The translations under genes and the position numbers were made by a program. Of a stretch of DNA of 64,000 bases, positions 1-11,390 are shown in pieces. Numbering within the stretch: position 1 is the stretch's first letter; each line of letters begins with the position of its first letter. This stretch comes from Diphasiastrum complanatum. Its lineage: Eukaryota > Streptophyta > Lycopodiopsida > Lycopodiales > Lycopodiaceae. The notes under the pieces were generated by a model. That model ran no database searches. It was not told where the DNA came from and was given only the letters and a program-made list of their open reading frames with translations. The stretch is taken from contig CM055104.1 of NCBI GenBank assembly GCA_029204225.1, positions 44,113,148-44,177,147 of the forward strand. The letters run 5' to 3'.

Positions 1-1095
1 AGAGAATCCACTCCATCAAATTCCAACTTAGTAACAACACCATCCTTGAAAATCGTATTGTTTTTGCTTTGCTATTAAGTGTCAATACTTTAATTATGTA
101 ACATCAACATGACTCAATCTCTTCAAAATGTGGTGGGATATGAGAGCCTCATGGTTCAAGGTGTGGATGGTTGAGTGTGGATGGTGAGACACAAAGATAG
201 GATGCTAATTTTCTAGTGTTGTCGTCTTTTTCAATTCCTTATCCCCCCACCTTTTGAAATAGTTGAGTCGGAAGTTTATAACTTCACACATCAAGATAAT
301 ACTAGAAATACACTGAAATTTTTTAGTGACTTTATCTCAACTCTAGGAATATCACATAATCTATGAGATGTTTTTGGAGATCCATATAATACTAGAAGAA
401 CACTAAAATTTTCAATGACTTTATGTCATTCTTACAACATATCCATTATTTGTTAATTTGTTAGGTGCTTAAAAAACAGTGATTTCAAGGAACAATTCAA
501 AAATCCACATCTAGAGATATTCTATGACTTTGTTTGCTTACCTCCTGTAAGTCACAAAGAGTGAAATAAATTTTAAATATTTTTTGTGTTGGAAATTTGT
601 CAATGTTTTCCCTGAATCTGATGGATTTATGTTGTTTTAAAATGGGTAATAGTCTTTGTTACAGCTAGTATGAATGAGATTACACGTGGCCGAGAATGAA
701 AGGTGCGCTGGAAAGGTGCGTTGTGCGCTGGAAAGCAATGGATACTGGATAAGGAAAAAAAACGATGGCGTGTTGGAAAGAGTCAGCAGACCGCGACGGT
801 AACCATATGGGGTCATGGGGCCCTCAAGGCGGCGGTAACCACCCAAATCCCAATCAGTTAGTACTTGGCAAGTGGCGTTACTGAAGGAAGTTATTATGTT
901 AGCTGAGCTGCAGGTGACAGCATTCTTCCCATTCCCTTTCTTTCTTTCATTGCTCAATTTCTCATTGCTTAATGCTGATCGAAAAAGTGAGGTCAGGTGA
1001 TACCGGACCTGACTTCTTTCATTGCTCATCATCATTGAGCAGTGACTCATGAGCATTCTTCCTTTCTTTCCTTTCTCTTTGCTTTTTGCATAGAG
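1..1095. other. No gene recognised; short direct repeat
   Basis: AT-rich sequence with no convincing coding region. A degenerate direct repeat of about 39 bases occurs at 296-334 and 386-424, 90 bases apart (both begin ATAATACTAGAA and end in GACTTTAT). The source is unknown; it may be a decayed repeat. Confidence 0.5.
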
Positions 1096-1604
1096 CTTAG
1101 GGCCTGCCCGGCACACTTACCAGTTAGCACTTTTCAGGTAGTGCTAACTGATGCTAACTGATAAGTGTGCTCCCCCACTTACACTTAACTCACACAAGTT
1201 AGCTAGCGGATTCAGTTCACATTAACTTGGACTCGACCATTTTGTGCTCCTACTAACTTTTGTGAAAACAAGTTCGTTAAGCTAATTTGTGCTTCAGTTC
1301 ATGTTGAATCCTTGTCCTCCAGTTGCCTATACTCTTCATTTCCAACGTCTGCCACAATCCTGTGTTCTGGTATCTTTGCCTCCTTGTGCTGCACCTCTCT
1401 TCTCCTCCATAGTTGCTCCTTAGTTACTAACTTGTAAATGGCTAACTTGTAAGTGGGGCATCACCTCAGTGACAACAAACGTAGGAGAGGTAGATAACTG
1501 TAGGTGGGGCAGCAAAAATACCAATTAGTTAACGACTACAAGTTAGCACGTTAGCACTAACATAAGTGGCAATTAGCTAGCTTGTAAGTGGGGCAGGCCC
1601 CTTA
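1096..1604. mobile_element. Tourist/PIF-Harbinger-like MITE
   Basis: The element spans 1100-1600 (501 bp). Its left end starts GGGCCTGCCC and its right end finishes GGGCAGGCCC, the reverse complement. The similarity continues imperfectly for about 30 bases (CACTTAC, AGCTAG blocks). The flanks carry a direct duplication CTTA at 1096-1099 and 1601-1604. G-rich termini and a TTA-containing target duplication are typical of Tourist-like MITEs mobilised by PIF/Harbinger transposases. There is no transposase, so it is non-autonomous. The interior is full of short AGTTAGC/GCTAACT inverted motifs, including a small hairpin at about 1121-1152. Confidence 0.75.
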
Positions 1605-2207
1605 TTATTCATTTATGTGTTTGCAAAACAAAGATCTTATGATCAATGTATAATCAACCCACATTAAGAGCCCCACCCTCATCTCATCCAAGGGTGGGGA
1701 AACCTAGCTATCTCTCCACCATTGGATGAGGATGAGGCATTGAGTGCACCGTAAATCATGGTTGAATAGAGACGGCTCCTCTTTGTAGGAGCAACCTATT
1801 TTGCAACATCTTGGGTCTCCCTATCCAAGTGTGAGGATGTCTTAATTTGATGGTGCTTTTAACATTCAGCACCCTTGGATCATTGTAGCATCATGACTAC
1901 TTGCACTCACAACACAGAATATGCTACTCCATTTTTGTTGGACAACTTGGAAAATTACGAATAGCAAGTATGCCTTGACATGCAACTTGGGCTCATGAAT
2001 CCATCGTGAAGGCTTTTGACCTCTATAATGATCACCAAGTGAAGATCTTTAAGAATCTTATCCAATGCAAACCAAAAAGACACATGTGGAGCATAAACCA
2101 CCCAACCAACATAAAAGAAGTGAAAACCAGGGAAGTTCTTCTTTATGCTTTCGACCCGCTCCCATGAATCATCATCCTCAGTTCATCCCTTCCACCTGAT
2201 CAAGCAC
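1605..2207. other. No gene recognised; small hairpin
   Basis: No coding signal stands out. A short hairpin occurs at 1671-1699 (CCCCACCCT paired with AGGGTGGGG). A second imperfect pair, with arms ending at about 1692 and starting at about 1722 (CATCCAA and TTGGATG), lies next to it. Function unknown. Confidence 0.4.
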
Positions 2208-3710
2208 TCAAAGATAGAACGATTTATCATCATCAACATTAAAATCTCTGGGAGACCTCTTAAGACCGGCATAGTGCTTATCCTGAGCACTTCGGATACA
2301 ATCACTGGCCACTTGCAACATTTCATGCATATCATGCAAGAAATCTGCAGCTTTTTGGATCTTAACAGACTTCGTCTCCACATTTATTGGAGATCTAGAT
2401 TGAAAACCGTACATTAGCATAAACGGACTATAACCAATATCAGAATGTTTCCTACTATTATAAGCAAACTCAATCAAAGGAATGTAATCTTCCCACTGAG
2501 ATTGTCTGTGAGACACATATGTTCTCAACATATTCTCCATAGTTTGATTAGTTCTCTCAGTCTAGCCATCTGAATCAGGATGATCAGTAGAACTAAAACT
2601 AAGCGAGGTTTCAAGCTTATGGAATATAGTTGACCAAAAGTGACCTATAAATTTAGGATCTCTATCACTAATTATATCACTTGGCAGTCCATAAATCCTA
2701 ATCTGGGCTAAATCCAAAGCCTTAGCAGTTGACTTGACTAGTATAAAAGTAGCTAGCTTTGTCAACCTATCCACCACAACCCAAATAGAATCATTTTGGC
2801 ATTGGGTCCTTGGAAGTCCAACCACAAAATCCATAGATATACTTTCTCATCGTTTCTGAGGGATATCTAGGGGATGTAACAACCCTCCAGTCTTCAAGCG
2901 TAGCTTTGGCTAACTCACAAGGTCTACATTTAACCACATAAGACTTGATAAATGGCTTGAGTTTTGGCCAATAAAACTCTCTTCTGACCAACTCTAGAGT
3001 CTTGTGTATACCCGGATGACCTGCATAGGGAATGCCATGACACTCATCATGAGTTGTGTAACGCAATGTTTCTTGTTTTCAAATGCTATCGACCTATCAT
3101 CATGTAAAAGAACTGCTCCTATCACCGAATCACTTGCGTCCATTCTCACAACGTAAGGTATATCAAGATTCGCGATCTGTAAGACAGGAGCTGAAGCAAT
3201 CATTTGCTTGAGCTTCTCAAAGCATTGGTTCAATTCATCATTCCACTCAATAGGTGGACTAGGTTGACCTCTCTTTTTCTTTTTATTAACTCTGCCTTTA
3301 GTCAAATTATTTAAGGGCGCTGCGACCTTTGCATAATCTTCAATTGACTTATGAAAGAAAATTGTAAAACTGAGAAAAGATTTAACTTCTCTAACCGTCT
3401 TCGATATCGCCACTTAAGCACTATCTTGACCTTACTCTCGTCAATCCCACTATGAGTGATCTTATGATCGATGTACAATAACTCATGCTTAAAGATCGCA
3501 CATTTAGATTCTTTAGCATATAGTTTCTCTCATCTGAAAATATCTAAGATAGTCTTGAGATGACTCAAATGCTCCTTAAGTGTCCTACTGTAGATGAGAA
3601 TGTCATCTAAGAATACCACCACACACTTCCCTAGATATGAACAAAAAAGATCGTTCATCATTTGCCATGTGCCAACCTTAGCATTAAAACATCTAATCCA
3701 TTCATGAAAA
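2208..3710 (-). pseudogene. Ty3/gypsy pol remnant (RT, RNase H, integrase)
   Basis: Read on the minus strand from 3710 down, the order is that of Ty3/gypsy pol. An RT palm motif FLDDILIYS lies near 3585-3625. The RNase H connection follows at 3413-2994, with APLNNL, SAPVLQIANLD and DASDSVIGAVL. Then comes the integrase zinc region at 3066-2791 (HPGIHKTLELVRREFYWP, then KCRPCELAK), and the integrase core at 2834-2208 (MDFVVGLP, IISDRDPKF, WEDYIPLIEFAYNS). RNase H before integrase distinguishes gypsy from copia. The frame changes several times and is broken by stops, so no polyprotein can be made. The protease and the N-terminal half of RT are missing. Confidence 0.88.
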
Positions 3711-4134
3711 TCAAACTACAATGGAGATACAAGAAATCAAGAAAATAAGCCAAAAATCAAGAAACTAGACAAAAGTAACAAACCTTCACCAAATTAGGCA
3801 AAGTAAGGTTTCATTATTCATGATTATTGATCATTCACAAGATAGGGGCCTGATTCTAGAGCATGATCATAGCTCTCATGTGATTGTAGGCACATGAACC
3901 ACTTTCTTCATCAAGAAAGCTCTCCAAGAGAAGCTCCAAGATCTTTTAAAACTCAAAATTACAAAATGAACAATAGCCCCCAAATTTAGCACGATCTCAG
4001 CTATTTATAGTGGTCATTTGTCCTTCTACTATAAGTTTGGGGCCTTATTTAGCTAAATTGGGCCTTACAACCATTACTACAATTCCACTATTCTCAATTA
4101 TAGCGAGGTTGTTTGAACCACTTTATTAACTATC
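3711..4134 (-). repeat. LTR-like insertion with TATA motif
   Basis: This non-coding block sits between gypsy gag (higher coordinates) and RT (lower), where protease and N-terminal RT should be. On the minus strand it has a TATA-box-like TATAAATAG at 4001-4009, followed by a tract that could be a transcription start region. It may be a solo LTR or the LTR of another element that replaced this part. Boundaries and target duplication could not be fixed, so the call is tentative. Confidence 0.35.
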
Positions 4135-4413
4135 CTATTGACTAGTTCTAATCTCCAATTTGTTCCGTAGTTGCATCTTTTGTTGTCTTATCCTTAGATC
4201 TTTTCCTCGAAAGTAGGATACTGCTATGGTAATTTTGCCCTGATCAGAGATAGAATATAGTCGCAAATTTTCATCGACAATAGATAACCAGTCATCAATA
4301 TGTAATAAAATCATTTCTCCTTCAAAGGTTGGTATGTTCTCAGAAGGAACATCGTCAAGATTTCCTTGAATATTGATCCGTTGGTGTTGATTTACCTCTG
4401 ATGAACTGCTCAC
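4135..4413 (-). pseudogene. Ty3/gypsy-like gag fragment
   Basis: A 92-residue frame resembles the start of a retrotransposon gag domain. It has an acidic, polar N-terminus, then PTFEGEMILLHIDDWLSIVD, which fits the usual P-x-F-x-G...W pattern, then KITIAVSYFRGKDLRI, matching the 'ki..a...l.g.A..W' segment. It lies upstream (minus strand) of the gypsy pol remnant and probably belongs to the same element. The rest of gag and its zinc knuckle are lost. Confidence 0.6.
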
Positions 4414-4473
4414 ACCATTGTAACAAGAGCTAGGAATGATCGCTATGCTCCCATAACTAGTATTGTCTCTTGT

Positions 4474-5206
4474 CTATAACCCAGTAATTCCCACATTTGA
4501 TTTCACAGCCATAGAGGAAGCATCTTTTGTTTGCATAGATGTACTGTTGAATGCCATTGTACAAAGAGAAGATAGGTATTTAGAATTATCTTCTTCAACT
4601 TCGTATTGTTTGGAACCAGCTTTGTAGTCATCATTGTAGTCTCCATCATCACTGATGTAGTGATTGGGATGCACTTCTGTCTCTTGACAATATTTTCCTC
4701 TGTTGTGTGTGTTGTGATTTATAGGGTCTTCTTCATTGTAAACACAACTTCAAGGGATATCATTTCGTTGACTTGTAGGCTCATATTGGTCCATATGTTG
4801 CCATTCAGAGTGATTATGACCCTCATAATCAACAATGATATACTCGGTTTCATATTGGCCATTATTATATTCGTATGCATCACTAGGCTGATATTCTTGA
4901 TCATCTGGTTGACAATCATGATCCGCATCGAAATATTGTTCATGCTCGTTCGTATCATCACATTGTTGATGATCATCTTGCTGACAATCGCTACCATCAT
5001 CACATTGCGGATCATCCTGTTGACAATTGTCTATCATCACATTCCTCCTCATCTTGTTGACAATCATCACCACCATCGTCATACCAGTCACTTTGGTTAT
5101 CGTACTCATAATCATTTCCATTCCATTGATCTTCATAGTCGGACATATATTCACTATCAGTGTCCATGGTATAGTGACAAACAGTCTGTGGGTTATGGGT
5201 CCACAA
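4474..5206 (-). pseudogene. Acidic low-complexity ORF upstream of gypsy gag
   Basis: Two overlapping minus-strand frames (5206-5012 and 5154-4750) read as one protein with a frameshift near 5020-5050, and a third frame (4674-4474) continues it. The product is very rich in Asp, Glu, Tyr, Gln and His. It carries a degenerate repeat around DCQQDD and QCDD, seen in DNA as repeated TGTTGACAAT units at 4900-5075. The first in-frame start is near 5206. Its place between the putative PBS (5396-5408) and gag suggests a leader ORF or an N-terminal gag extension. No family was recognised. The reading is inferred from frame continuity and composition only. Confidence 0.45.
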
Positions 5207-5395
5207 AACTAAATGAAGTGAAAAGAATTTGGAACAATTGTAAATTTCACTAATAAAATCACAAATTTGCTAGTAACAAATTTGTTCTTCTCCACCGTCC
5301 CAAAATTCTAAGTCCTCGAAGAATGTAACCTGCAAGATTTAGGGACCAACAATAGCTTTTGGCAAAATGTCAACTTTGTTTCATTGATCGATTTT

Positions 5396-5408
5396 GGCTT
5401 TTATACCA
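5396..5408 (-). other. Degenerate primer binding site (tRNA-iMet type)
   Basis: The plus strand reads GGCTTTTATACCA, two mismatches from GGCTCTGATACCA, the complement of the plant TGGTATCAGAGCC site. It lies upstream (minus strand) of the acidic ORF and gag and next to an LTR-like region, the expected place in a minus-strand element. Confidence 0.5.
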
Positions 5409-5410
5409 CT

Positions 5411-6540
5411 GCTATCATGTCAAGATCGACGTACTGATCAATTTTGCTTTTTACTACAAAATTTGAGGTCAAACGTAGAATATATGATAATTTGAAGAAA
5501 TGGTCTATAAAACGTAAACAACTTAGGAAAAGGGGGTCCTTAAAAATAAAAATCAACAAAAGTGTGCAAAATCCAGCAAATTCACACATGTGGGGATCCA
5601 CAAGGAATGTGTGAATGATCTTGACATGCTTTATGGTGGCACACAGATCAACTGTAGAGCAATCCTGCAATCTACTACAAGATCTGAGACTAGAGCACAA
5701 TCTAGAATGCTATAGATCAAAGTAAAACTAATTCCTCACAAATAGAGAGAATACATAACCAGAATAATGTATGAAGAAGACACCAATCTCGAGTTAGAAA
5801 GAGAATATCAAAACAAGTAAAATAGCATGAGATCCAATTTTGACATTATGACATTACGAAAGCTTGATTCATCATTAGATATGAATGAGAATGATATGTA
5901 CATATATAGGAGAGCCAAAATTTGTGGTACTCCTTGCATTCAATGCATTCTCTACACCTAATCAAGTGTAAACTACTACCATACTGACACCTAACAGCTT
6001 GCATGTTGAAGTTGCACCTAACTCCTACCTACTTTGTCCAAATGTCAATTTCTCAACTATGAACCTACAAAATTACATGCATGTGTCAAATATTGTTTGC
6101 ATGTCTTGCATGTGACTTCCCTAGATGACTTGGACATGTGTAGAACATGTATACGGACTTGCATGTTGCATGCAGTGATTGCATGTTGCATGCATGCACA
6201 CTAACTGATTTTGCATGTCATCAAATCTAGATCTACCGAACTCAAACTAGCCCAAATCTATAAGATCATGTGCTCAATTCTACCTTTGATATATACAATG
6301 GAACAAAGTGAATATGACCATCTAGACATTGTGCATGTCATGTAGCTCGAGTTTGTACATGATAGAGAATAATATTTACAACTTGTAAATGCACAAGCAA
6401 GATGATTTTCCTCATCAACCCCTATAGACAAGTTGGCTAGCTTTTTATTCTTCACAATGATGACAAAAACTTTGATCACTATACTCAACACAATGAACTG
6501 AGCAATTTCCATTTTTACATCATTAAATTCCGACTTCAAA
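5411..6540 (-). repeat. LTR-like region rich in GCATG (RY) motifs
   Basis: This lies outside the putative PBS of the gypsy remnant, so it is probably that element's 5' LTR in minus orientation. Between about 5995 and 6225 TGCATG/CATGCA occurs about ten times, often as TTGCATGTTGCATGC. CATGCA is the RY element bound by B3-domain seed regulators in plants. A related block at 20700-21420 shares the phrases TGCATGTTGCATGCA and ATGTGCTCAATTC. The outer boundary was not found. Confidence 0.45.
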
Positions 6541-7450
6541 CGAAGAAGATATAGAGTTTCAAAAAAATGTAAAATAAAGAAACTTAGATATAGGGCCTAT
6601 TAAAAAAAATTACAAATTGGTTTTCTATAAAATCTGGATTCTATGAAACATTAGAGTGCTCGTAACAGGTAAGTAAGAGCCGCAAAAATTTATGAAAATT
6701 CACGATTTTTTTTGTTTTACGACTTTTTTGTGGTGCATTAGAATGCTCGTGATAAATTTCAAGACCGTAAAAGAAATTCGAAAAGTTGGAAAAAAATAGA
6801 ATTTCTTGGAATGGAGGAGCAGAATATGCTTTGAATATTCTTGAGGCACATCGTAGGCAGGCAGGGAGAAAGGGAGAGGAAAGAGCAGGGGGGTCGCGAG
6901 GAGGGTCTCAAGCGCGTAGAGAGAGAGAGAGGAGAGGAGAGAGGGATGAGGAGAGAGAACGAGAGGGTACAATGGTGGTGACGTTGGGGAGTGTACACGT
7001 GGGGAGGGTTAGGTTTAGGCGAAGTTTTTTTTTTTATGTTTATTTAGGCTCTGGGGTTAGGGTTAGAAAAATTGGCCAGAGTGTCTCTTTGTTTTTTTTA
7101 TGCATTTTTTTAACCTAATTGCGAAGGTAGGGCTAGGGTTGTGCGAAGGTAGGATTAGGTCAGATATTTTTTTAAATGAACCAGCAAAAACTTCAGAATG
7201 AAGAAATAGGAAAAAAATTATCAAAGAAGCAAAACTTCAAAAATGAAAAGTTGAAGGGCTTCTCTCCCAAATGTCAACCAAAAACTAGTTTTAACCTCCT
7301 TCACAAGAATTGTCATATCTCTCTCAATTTTCAACCAAATTGGTTGCAAATTGGCTCAAAATCAAGTCAGACAGAGATCTACAATCCTATAAAATTACAA
7401 TCACAAAATTCGGCCAAAATTTTAGCCAAAAATGAAAAAAAGTAGACTAC
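6541..7450. other. No gene recognised; GA-rich and telomere-like patches
   Basis: A purine-rich GAGA tract at about 6915-6965 produces spurious basic open frames. Short telomere-like GGGTTAGGGTTAG and GGGCTAGGGTTG motifs occur at about 7050-7140. The open frame at 7176-7445 is Lys/Gln/Asn-rich with no recognisable domain and is judged non-coding. Confidence 0.45.
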
Positions 7451-8639
7451 AAAAAGGATCTTCATCATGACTGGAATACTTCTTCTGATTGAGTCTCTTC
7501 GGATTACCCATCTGTCATCTTTAGCCTTGTCTTTTCATATTTGACTTGTGACCTTGGCTGTCGATCTTGCTGATGTTGTTGTTGGTAGCGTAACTACTCC
7601 AGTGGATCCAAGCATATCCACTCTCTCCCCCCCCAAAAAAAATATGTTGGTGGGAATGTTGCTGCTTGTAGCTGTTCATGTTTAGGATTGGATCGACGTG
7701 TGGAACACGTTGAACATGTGACTGGAGTAAAGTTTGAACAAATTTTAACTAAATTTGTTTCAATCTTGTTGTAGTTGACTCAAAGATGAATATGACGATG
7801 AGATTTAGAAATCAACTCTAACGTGACAAAGATTTCTCAAAGTTTCAGTATGCGCAAACATTGTAAACTCTGTGCAAGGTGATCTGAAGGTGGATATATG
7901 AATGAAAATGTATGCTTGAGCTCTATGGAAGACTCTCATGCAATAGGTATTTCTCATGCAAAAATCAATCACACACTAGAAATGAAGAGCAACAAGGAAA
8001 TAAACAAACTGTACAGAGAGTGACAACTGTAGTGCACTTGTCGAACAAAACTTGCATTCATCGACATTGATAATTTTCGTTGACAGTTGCAATATTCCAT
8101 TGTTTTGTAGAGTAATATGACTTACTCTGACATGCCCTCGTCAAAACAAGGCAGGGCTAGTTACACTAAAATCTATCATTGTTGATAGTAGATGTTGTAA
8201 GATATAGTTTGAGATGCAGGTATGGTGAGGTGCTATGTCCTGAGGACCTCTTTGAGCAATAGATTCAGAACCGAATCTCTATCTGGATTTCCGAATCATA
8301 GATTTATTGTGTATTGGTACATTGAAACTATTATCAGCATGTGGAAAGGCAAATAGATTTGAGGTTGTATAAGGAGAGAAAAACTATCAATTCCCTATGG
8401 AGGTTGCTCTTGGTTGGACATTGTAGCAGATGACAGAATATCGGTTTCACTTTCTTTCAACAATGACTCATTTCATATTAGTGTCTTTTTGCATTATGGA
8501 GCTGGTGTATTGTGCGGTAATGTAGAAGTTTGCAAGAAACTTCTCGATTGAGCAGTTGGTTTAATTGTTGGTTGCCATGGTGCTCATGTTGTTGTCATGA
8601 GGATCCTATCGTGATTCATAACTGACGTGACGGGCATGT
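7451..8639. other. No feature recognised
   Basis: AT-rich unique-looking sequence without long frames, LTR ends or clear repeats that I could identify on either strand. Confidence 0.4.
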
Positions 8640-8960
8640 AGGATCTTAGTTGGTTGTTTCAGATAGTCTTTAAAACTGTGTTTTCTGATACAATCAGGAC
8701 ACTCAGCATGGTACTTGGACTTGACTGGACAATCAGCCATGAAGTGGCCAGTTTCACCATAGATGAAACATCTGGTGTGCAATAACCCTTGTATAACAGC
8801 ATAGCCATCTTGTATGGCTAATGGTTCTGGACTTTGTGGTGGGTATTCATGATAAGTCAGGGAATGTCCAGACTGTGATGGGTGTTCTTCATATGGTTGG
8901 ATTGTATGTGCTTGGATAGGCCGTTATGATGGACAAGCATCAATAGGATGTGTAGCTCGG
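8640..8960 (-). pseudogene. Retrotransposon gag zinc-knuckle remnant
   Basis: On the minus strand a frame reads a Pro/Gln/His/Tyr-rich linker (about 8940-8800), then a CCHC zinc-knuckle-like motif CFIYGETGHFMADC at about 8725-8770, then PVKSKYHAEC. In a functional knuckle the pattern is C-x2-C-x4-H-x4-C; here the second Cys is Tyr, a TGT-to-TAT change. A TAA interrupts the frame near 8920. No neighbouring pol was found, so this is an isolated fragment. Confidence 0.55.
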
Positions 8961-9642
8961 CAGTGTGGGGACCATATTGGTTTTCGTCTATAAGGTACAT
9001 GTTGTTGGAGGGTTTGTAGATCTCAAGGCAACCCTAACCCTAGTTAATAAGTGAGAGGGATTTGGCACCTTGCGTGTGTAAGTCCAACCCGATGATCACA
9101 CAGTTATTTGATTGATTAGTTAAAAGTCAATAAAAGGACTTTAGGCCTTTTTGCGGGACTTTTAATGTCGCAGGGCCTAAATGTCAAGTTAGTGAATAAA
9201 GTTGGGTTTTCCTCCAATTTTGATGGTTCCCACACTTTTTTAAATTTGAGTAAAAAGAGAGACAAGACTGGACCAATAGGATTTAGAGGCCAGGGGTCTC
9301 CTCTCTACTATAAGAAGGGACCAACTCGAGTTGCTCCTCATGTTCATTTCCTCATTTCAATAAAGCAGATTGGTTCTCTTCAGAAATGGATTGATGAATG
9401 TCCTTGCTCTCTATGACTTTTTCTCCATCTCTCATGCTTATTTGGATTTTGCTAATTGTTGGATCTGAGTGTTATTGAGATTGTATGTTATTATACTTTT
9501 TATGAGAGAGAAAGGGAGAGAGAGAAAGAGTAAGCTATGTCTGTTGTGGATGCGTAGTGCTAAGGGATTGTAAGTGTTAAGGGATGTGTAGTGTTAAAGA
9601 TGAGGGTTAATGGATGTAGAGATAGATGTGAATCCTCCATTC
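8961..9642. other. No gene recognised; small GA microsatellite
   Basis: Holds a short inverted motif near 9135-9180 (AGGACTTTAGGCC against GGGCCTAA) and a GAGAGA-type microsatellite at about 9503-9530. The open frame at 9165-9416 has no recognisable domain. Confidence 0.4.
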
Positions 9643-10721
9643 ATGTTGAAATCTGAACTAAACTATCGCTCTCATGGGAACGAACCTACGTGTGACAACT
9701 AACTCTGTCTCTTTGATGCTAGATTGACTAGATCTTGGATTCAGGTTAGGCAAGGAAAGTAACCCACTACAATTTTGGCGTCGTTGCCGAGGAGCTACGT
9801 GTTGAAATATCACTTCCAACTTGTTGTATCTTGTAGATCTCAAGTTATTTGAGCTTGATAGGATCTCACACGTGTGGAGTCTGTTCCCATGTGTGAAAGA
9901 ATGTACATAAGTCATTTTTATTAAGTTAGATTGGTTTTAACTTGATCTACACTAGTGTGAAATTGACCTTTGAATAGAATCTTGAAAATGGTCAAATTAG
10001 TCAAACTTTTTGTAAATAGATTGGACTTCCATGTGAATGAGTTATTACTCACTCATGTCAAGATACCATTCACACGTACGGATAAGCTTCTAGAAGATAA
10101 GATAGAAACATTCCATTAGATCCTATTTTATAGGGAATATTCCTATAAATGTGGAAGACTAGCTTTTTGTTTTCTAGCCAAAGAGAATAGTCAACTTTGG
10201 AAAATGAGCACATATGACTCCATTGGTGGATCTGAATGACTAGGCACTCTTCACACGTGTGAAGACCTGTTGGACAGTACACAGCTCGTGGATGTACTTG
10301 TTCTATAAAGAGATCAACTAAATCAATAACAAGTTGATGTGACATTGGCAAATTCTAGTTTTGTTGAGATTTCCACATTTGTCTTGAGTTTTGATGAATG
10401 AAATGCATTTGAATGTTAATGTACTTTACTCTCCGTAAACAGGCCGTACAAGTACTGTCCTCCACACGTGTGAGGCCGCTCATCCATGTTTTTGATCTTT
10501 GATCCATTGCTCTTGCTTAAATCATAGTGTAAAGCATCTAGATCAAGATCTAATTGTGAGAAATTGGCAAAAACCTAGCTTGGTATTTTCTATGATAGAA
10601 GTTTGTGAGTGAATCTCACATGTGTGGAGGATGTTCCCACGTGTGGAGAATTGTAAAGTAAATCAAAATGTTTGATATAGGGGTCTCAAAGAATTTTATA
10701 GTCAAGCATTTAGGTGTAGAA
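9643..10721 (+). repeat. Region with repeated CACACGTGTG palindromes
   Basis: The palindrome CACACGTGTG or a one-to-two-base variant recurs at about 9868, 9890, 10072, 10250, 10462, 10617 and 10637. Two of the sites form a pair inside a longer repeated phrase: TCTCACACGTGTGGAG near 9865 and TCTCACATGTGTGGAG near 10614, each followed by TGTTCCCA and a second site. CACGTG is the G-box core bound by plant bZIP and bHLH factors. The block lies upstream of copia remnant C and may be its extended LTR or a separate repeat. Confidence 0.5.
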
Positions 10722-11377
10722 TGTTGATAGAGTCAAATTTGGCATAAATGGCAAATTATCCATTTCCACTTGTAATGCCACTATTGAGCCAAAATAGAGT
10801 AAGAGGCTAAACTTGTGCCAATTAGAGTGTAGACAAGTGTAATACTTTTGTTTGATGAATTCCAAGAGGTCCAATAGGATTTAGAGGTGGAACCGTGTGA
10901 GGTCCAATAGGAAATTGAGGTGTGCTTGAATATAGTCCAATAGAATCAAGAGGTGCATGGATCAATGGTCCAATAGGATCAAGAGGTGTCAAAGTATGGT
11001 CCAATCATAGTTAAGCATAGTGGTAGCTCGTGGATCTACTAGTATCATTGTACTCCTCATTTTGAAGCTAATTGATTTTGAGATTGAGTGGATTTTGAGT
11101 GTCATTGAATTTCTAGCTTTCTCTCTCTACCCGAGAGCTCATGATGGTTTTTCTCTCTCTACTCGACGGGAGCAACTTGTTTCTACTTAGAATACTTTTG
11201 GAACACTTCCCACACATGTGAGTGAGAGTTGGAAGTGATTGAATGCATGTAGTAGTGTGTTTTTGCCATAGGATCTAAGATTGATCTTGAATCTCAATCT
11301 AGTCCTGATCTTAGTGCATCTACACACCTTAGGAGATCACAAGTACATGTGGACAATCCACATGCGTGAATTCAACA
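10722..11377 (+). repeat. Probable 5' LTR of copia element C
   Basis: The right end is firm: ...TTCAACA at 11377, followed directly by the primer binding site. The left end is inferred from the matching TGTTGA at 10722, giving about 656 bp, close to the 629-650 bp of the related family A LTRs. The LTR holds further CACATGTG/ACATGTGG motifs and the GTCCAATAGG tandem repeat. Confidence 0.45.
10864..11006. repeat. Degenerate tandem repeat, GTCCAATAGGATCAAGAGGTG unit
   Basis: Four copies of a unit close to GTCCAATAGGATYWAGAGG, plus a truncated fifth, start at about 10868, 10902, 10938, 10970 and 10998, about 28-36 bases apart. Read on the minus strand they encode a repeated PLDPIGP, which is probably an accident of the DNA repeat. 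A single related unit (ACCAATAGGATTTAGAGG) occurs at 9273. Confidence 0.65.
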
Positions 11378-11390
11378 TGGTATCAGAGCC
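11378..11390 (+). other. Primer binding site, copia element C
   Basis: TGGTATCAGAGCC directly follows the LTR end. It is an exact match to the plant initiator tRNA-Met type site. Confidence 0.85.

Noticed and set aside
637-1116. 159-codon minus-strand open frame
   Set aside because: Low-complexity Met/Ser/Lys-rich translation with no domain; it runs into the MITE end. Likely chance.
4606-5253. 215-codon plus-strand hydrophobic frame resembling a membrane protein
   Set aside because: It is the antisense of the acidic minus-strand ORF: Asp/Glu codons read backwards give Ile/Val/Leu. The minus frame fits the gypsy order.
6700-7118. Arg/Glu-rich and Leu/Ser-rich frames on both strands
   Set aside because: Produced by a GAGA-rich tract; no domain and no neighbours.
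7050-7140. Telomere-like GGGTTAGGGTTAG
   Set aside because: Only two units, imperfect and not the plant TTTAGGG array; not evidence of a telomere.
9658-9915. Region near 9775 with TTGGCGTCGTTGCCGAGGAG as a primer binding site
   Set aside because: It resembles the tRNA-Asp site of the 57-63 kb element, but I could not find LTR ends or gag beside it, so no element was called.
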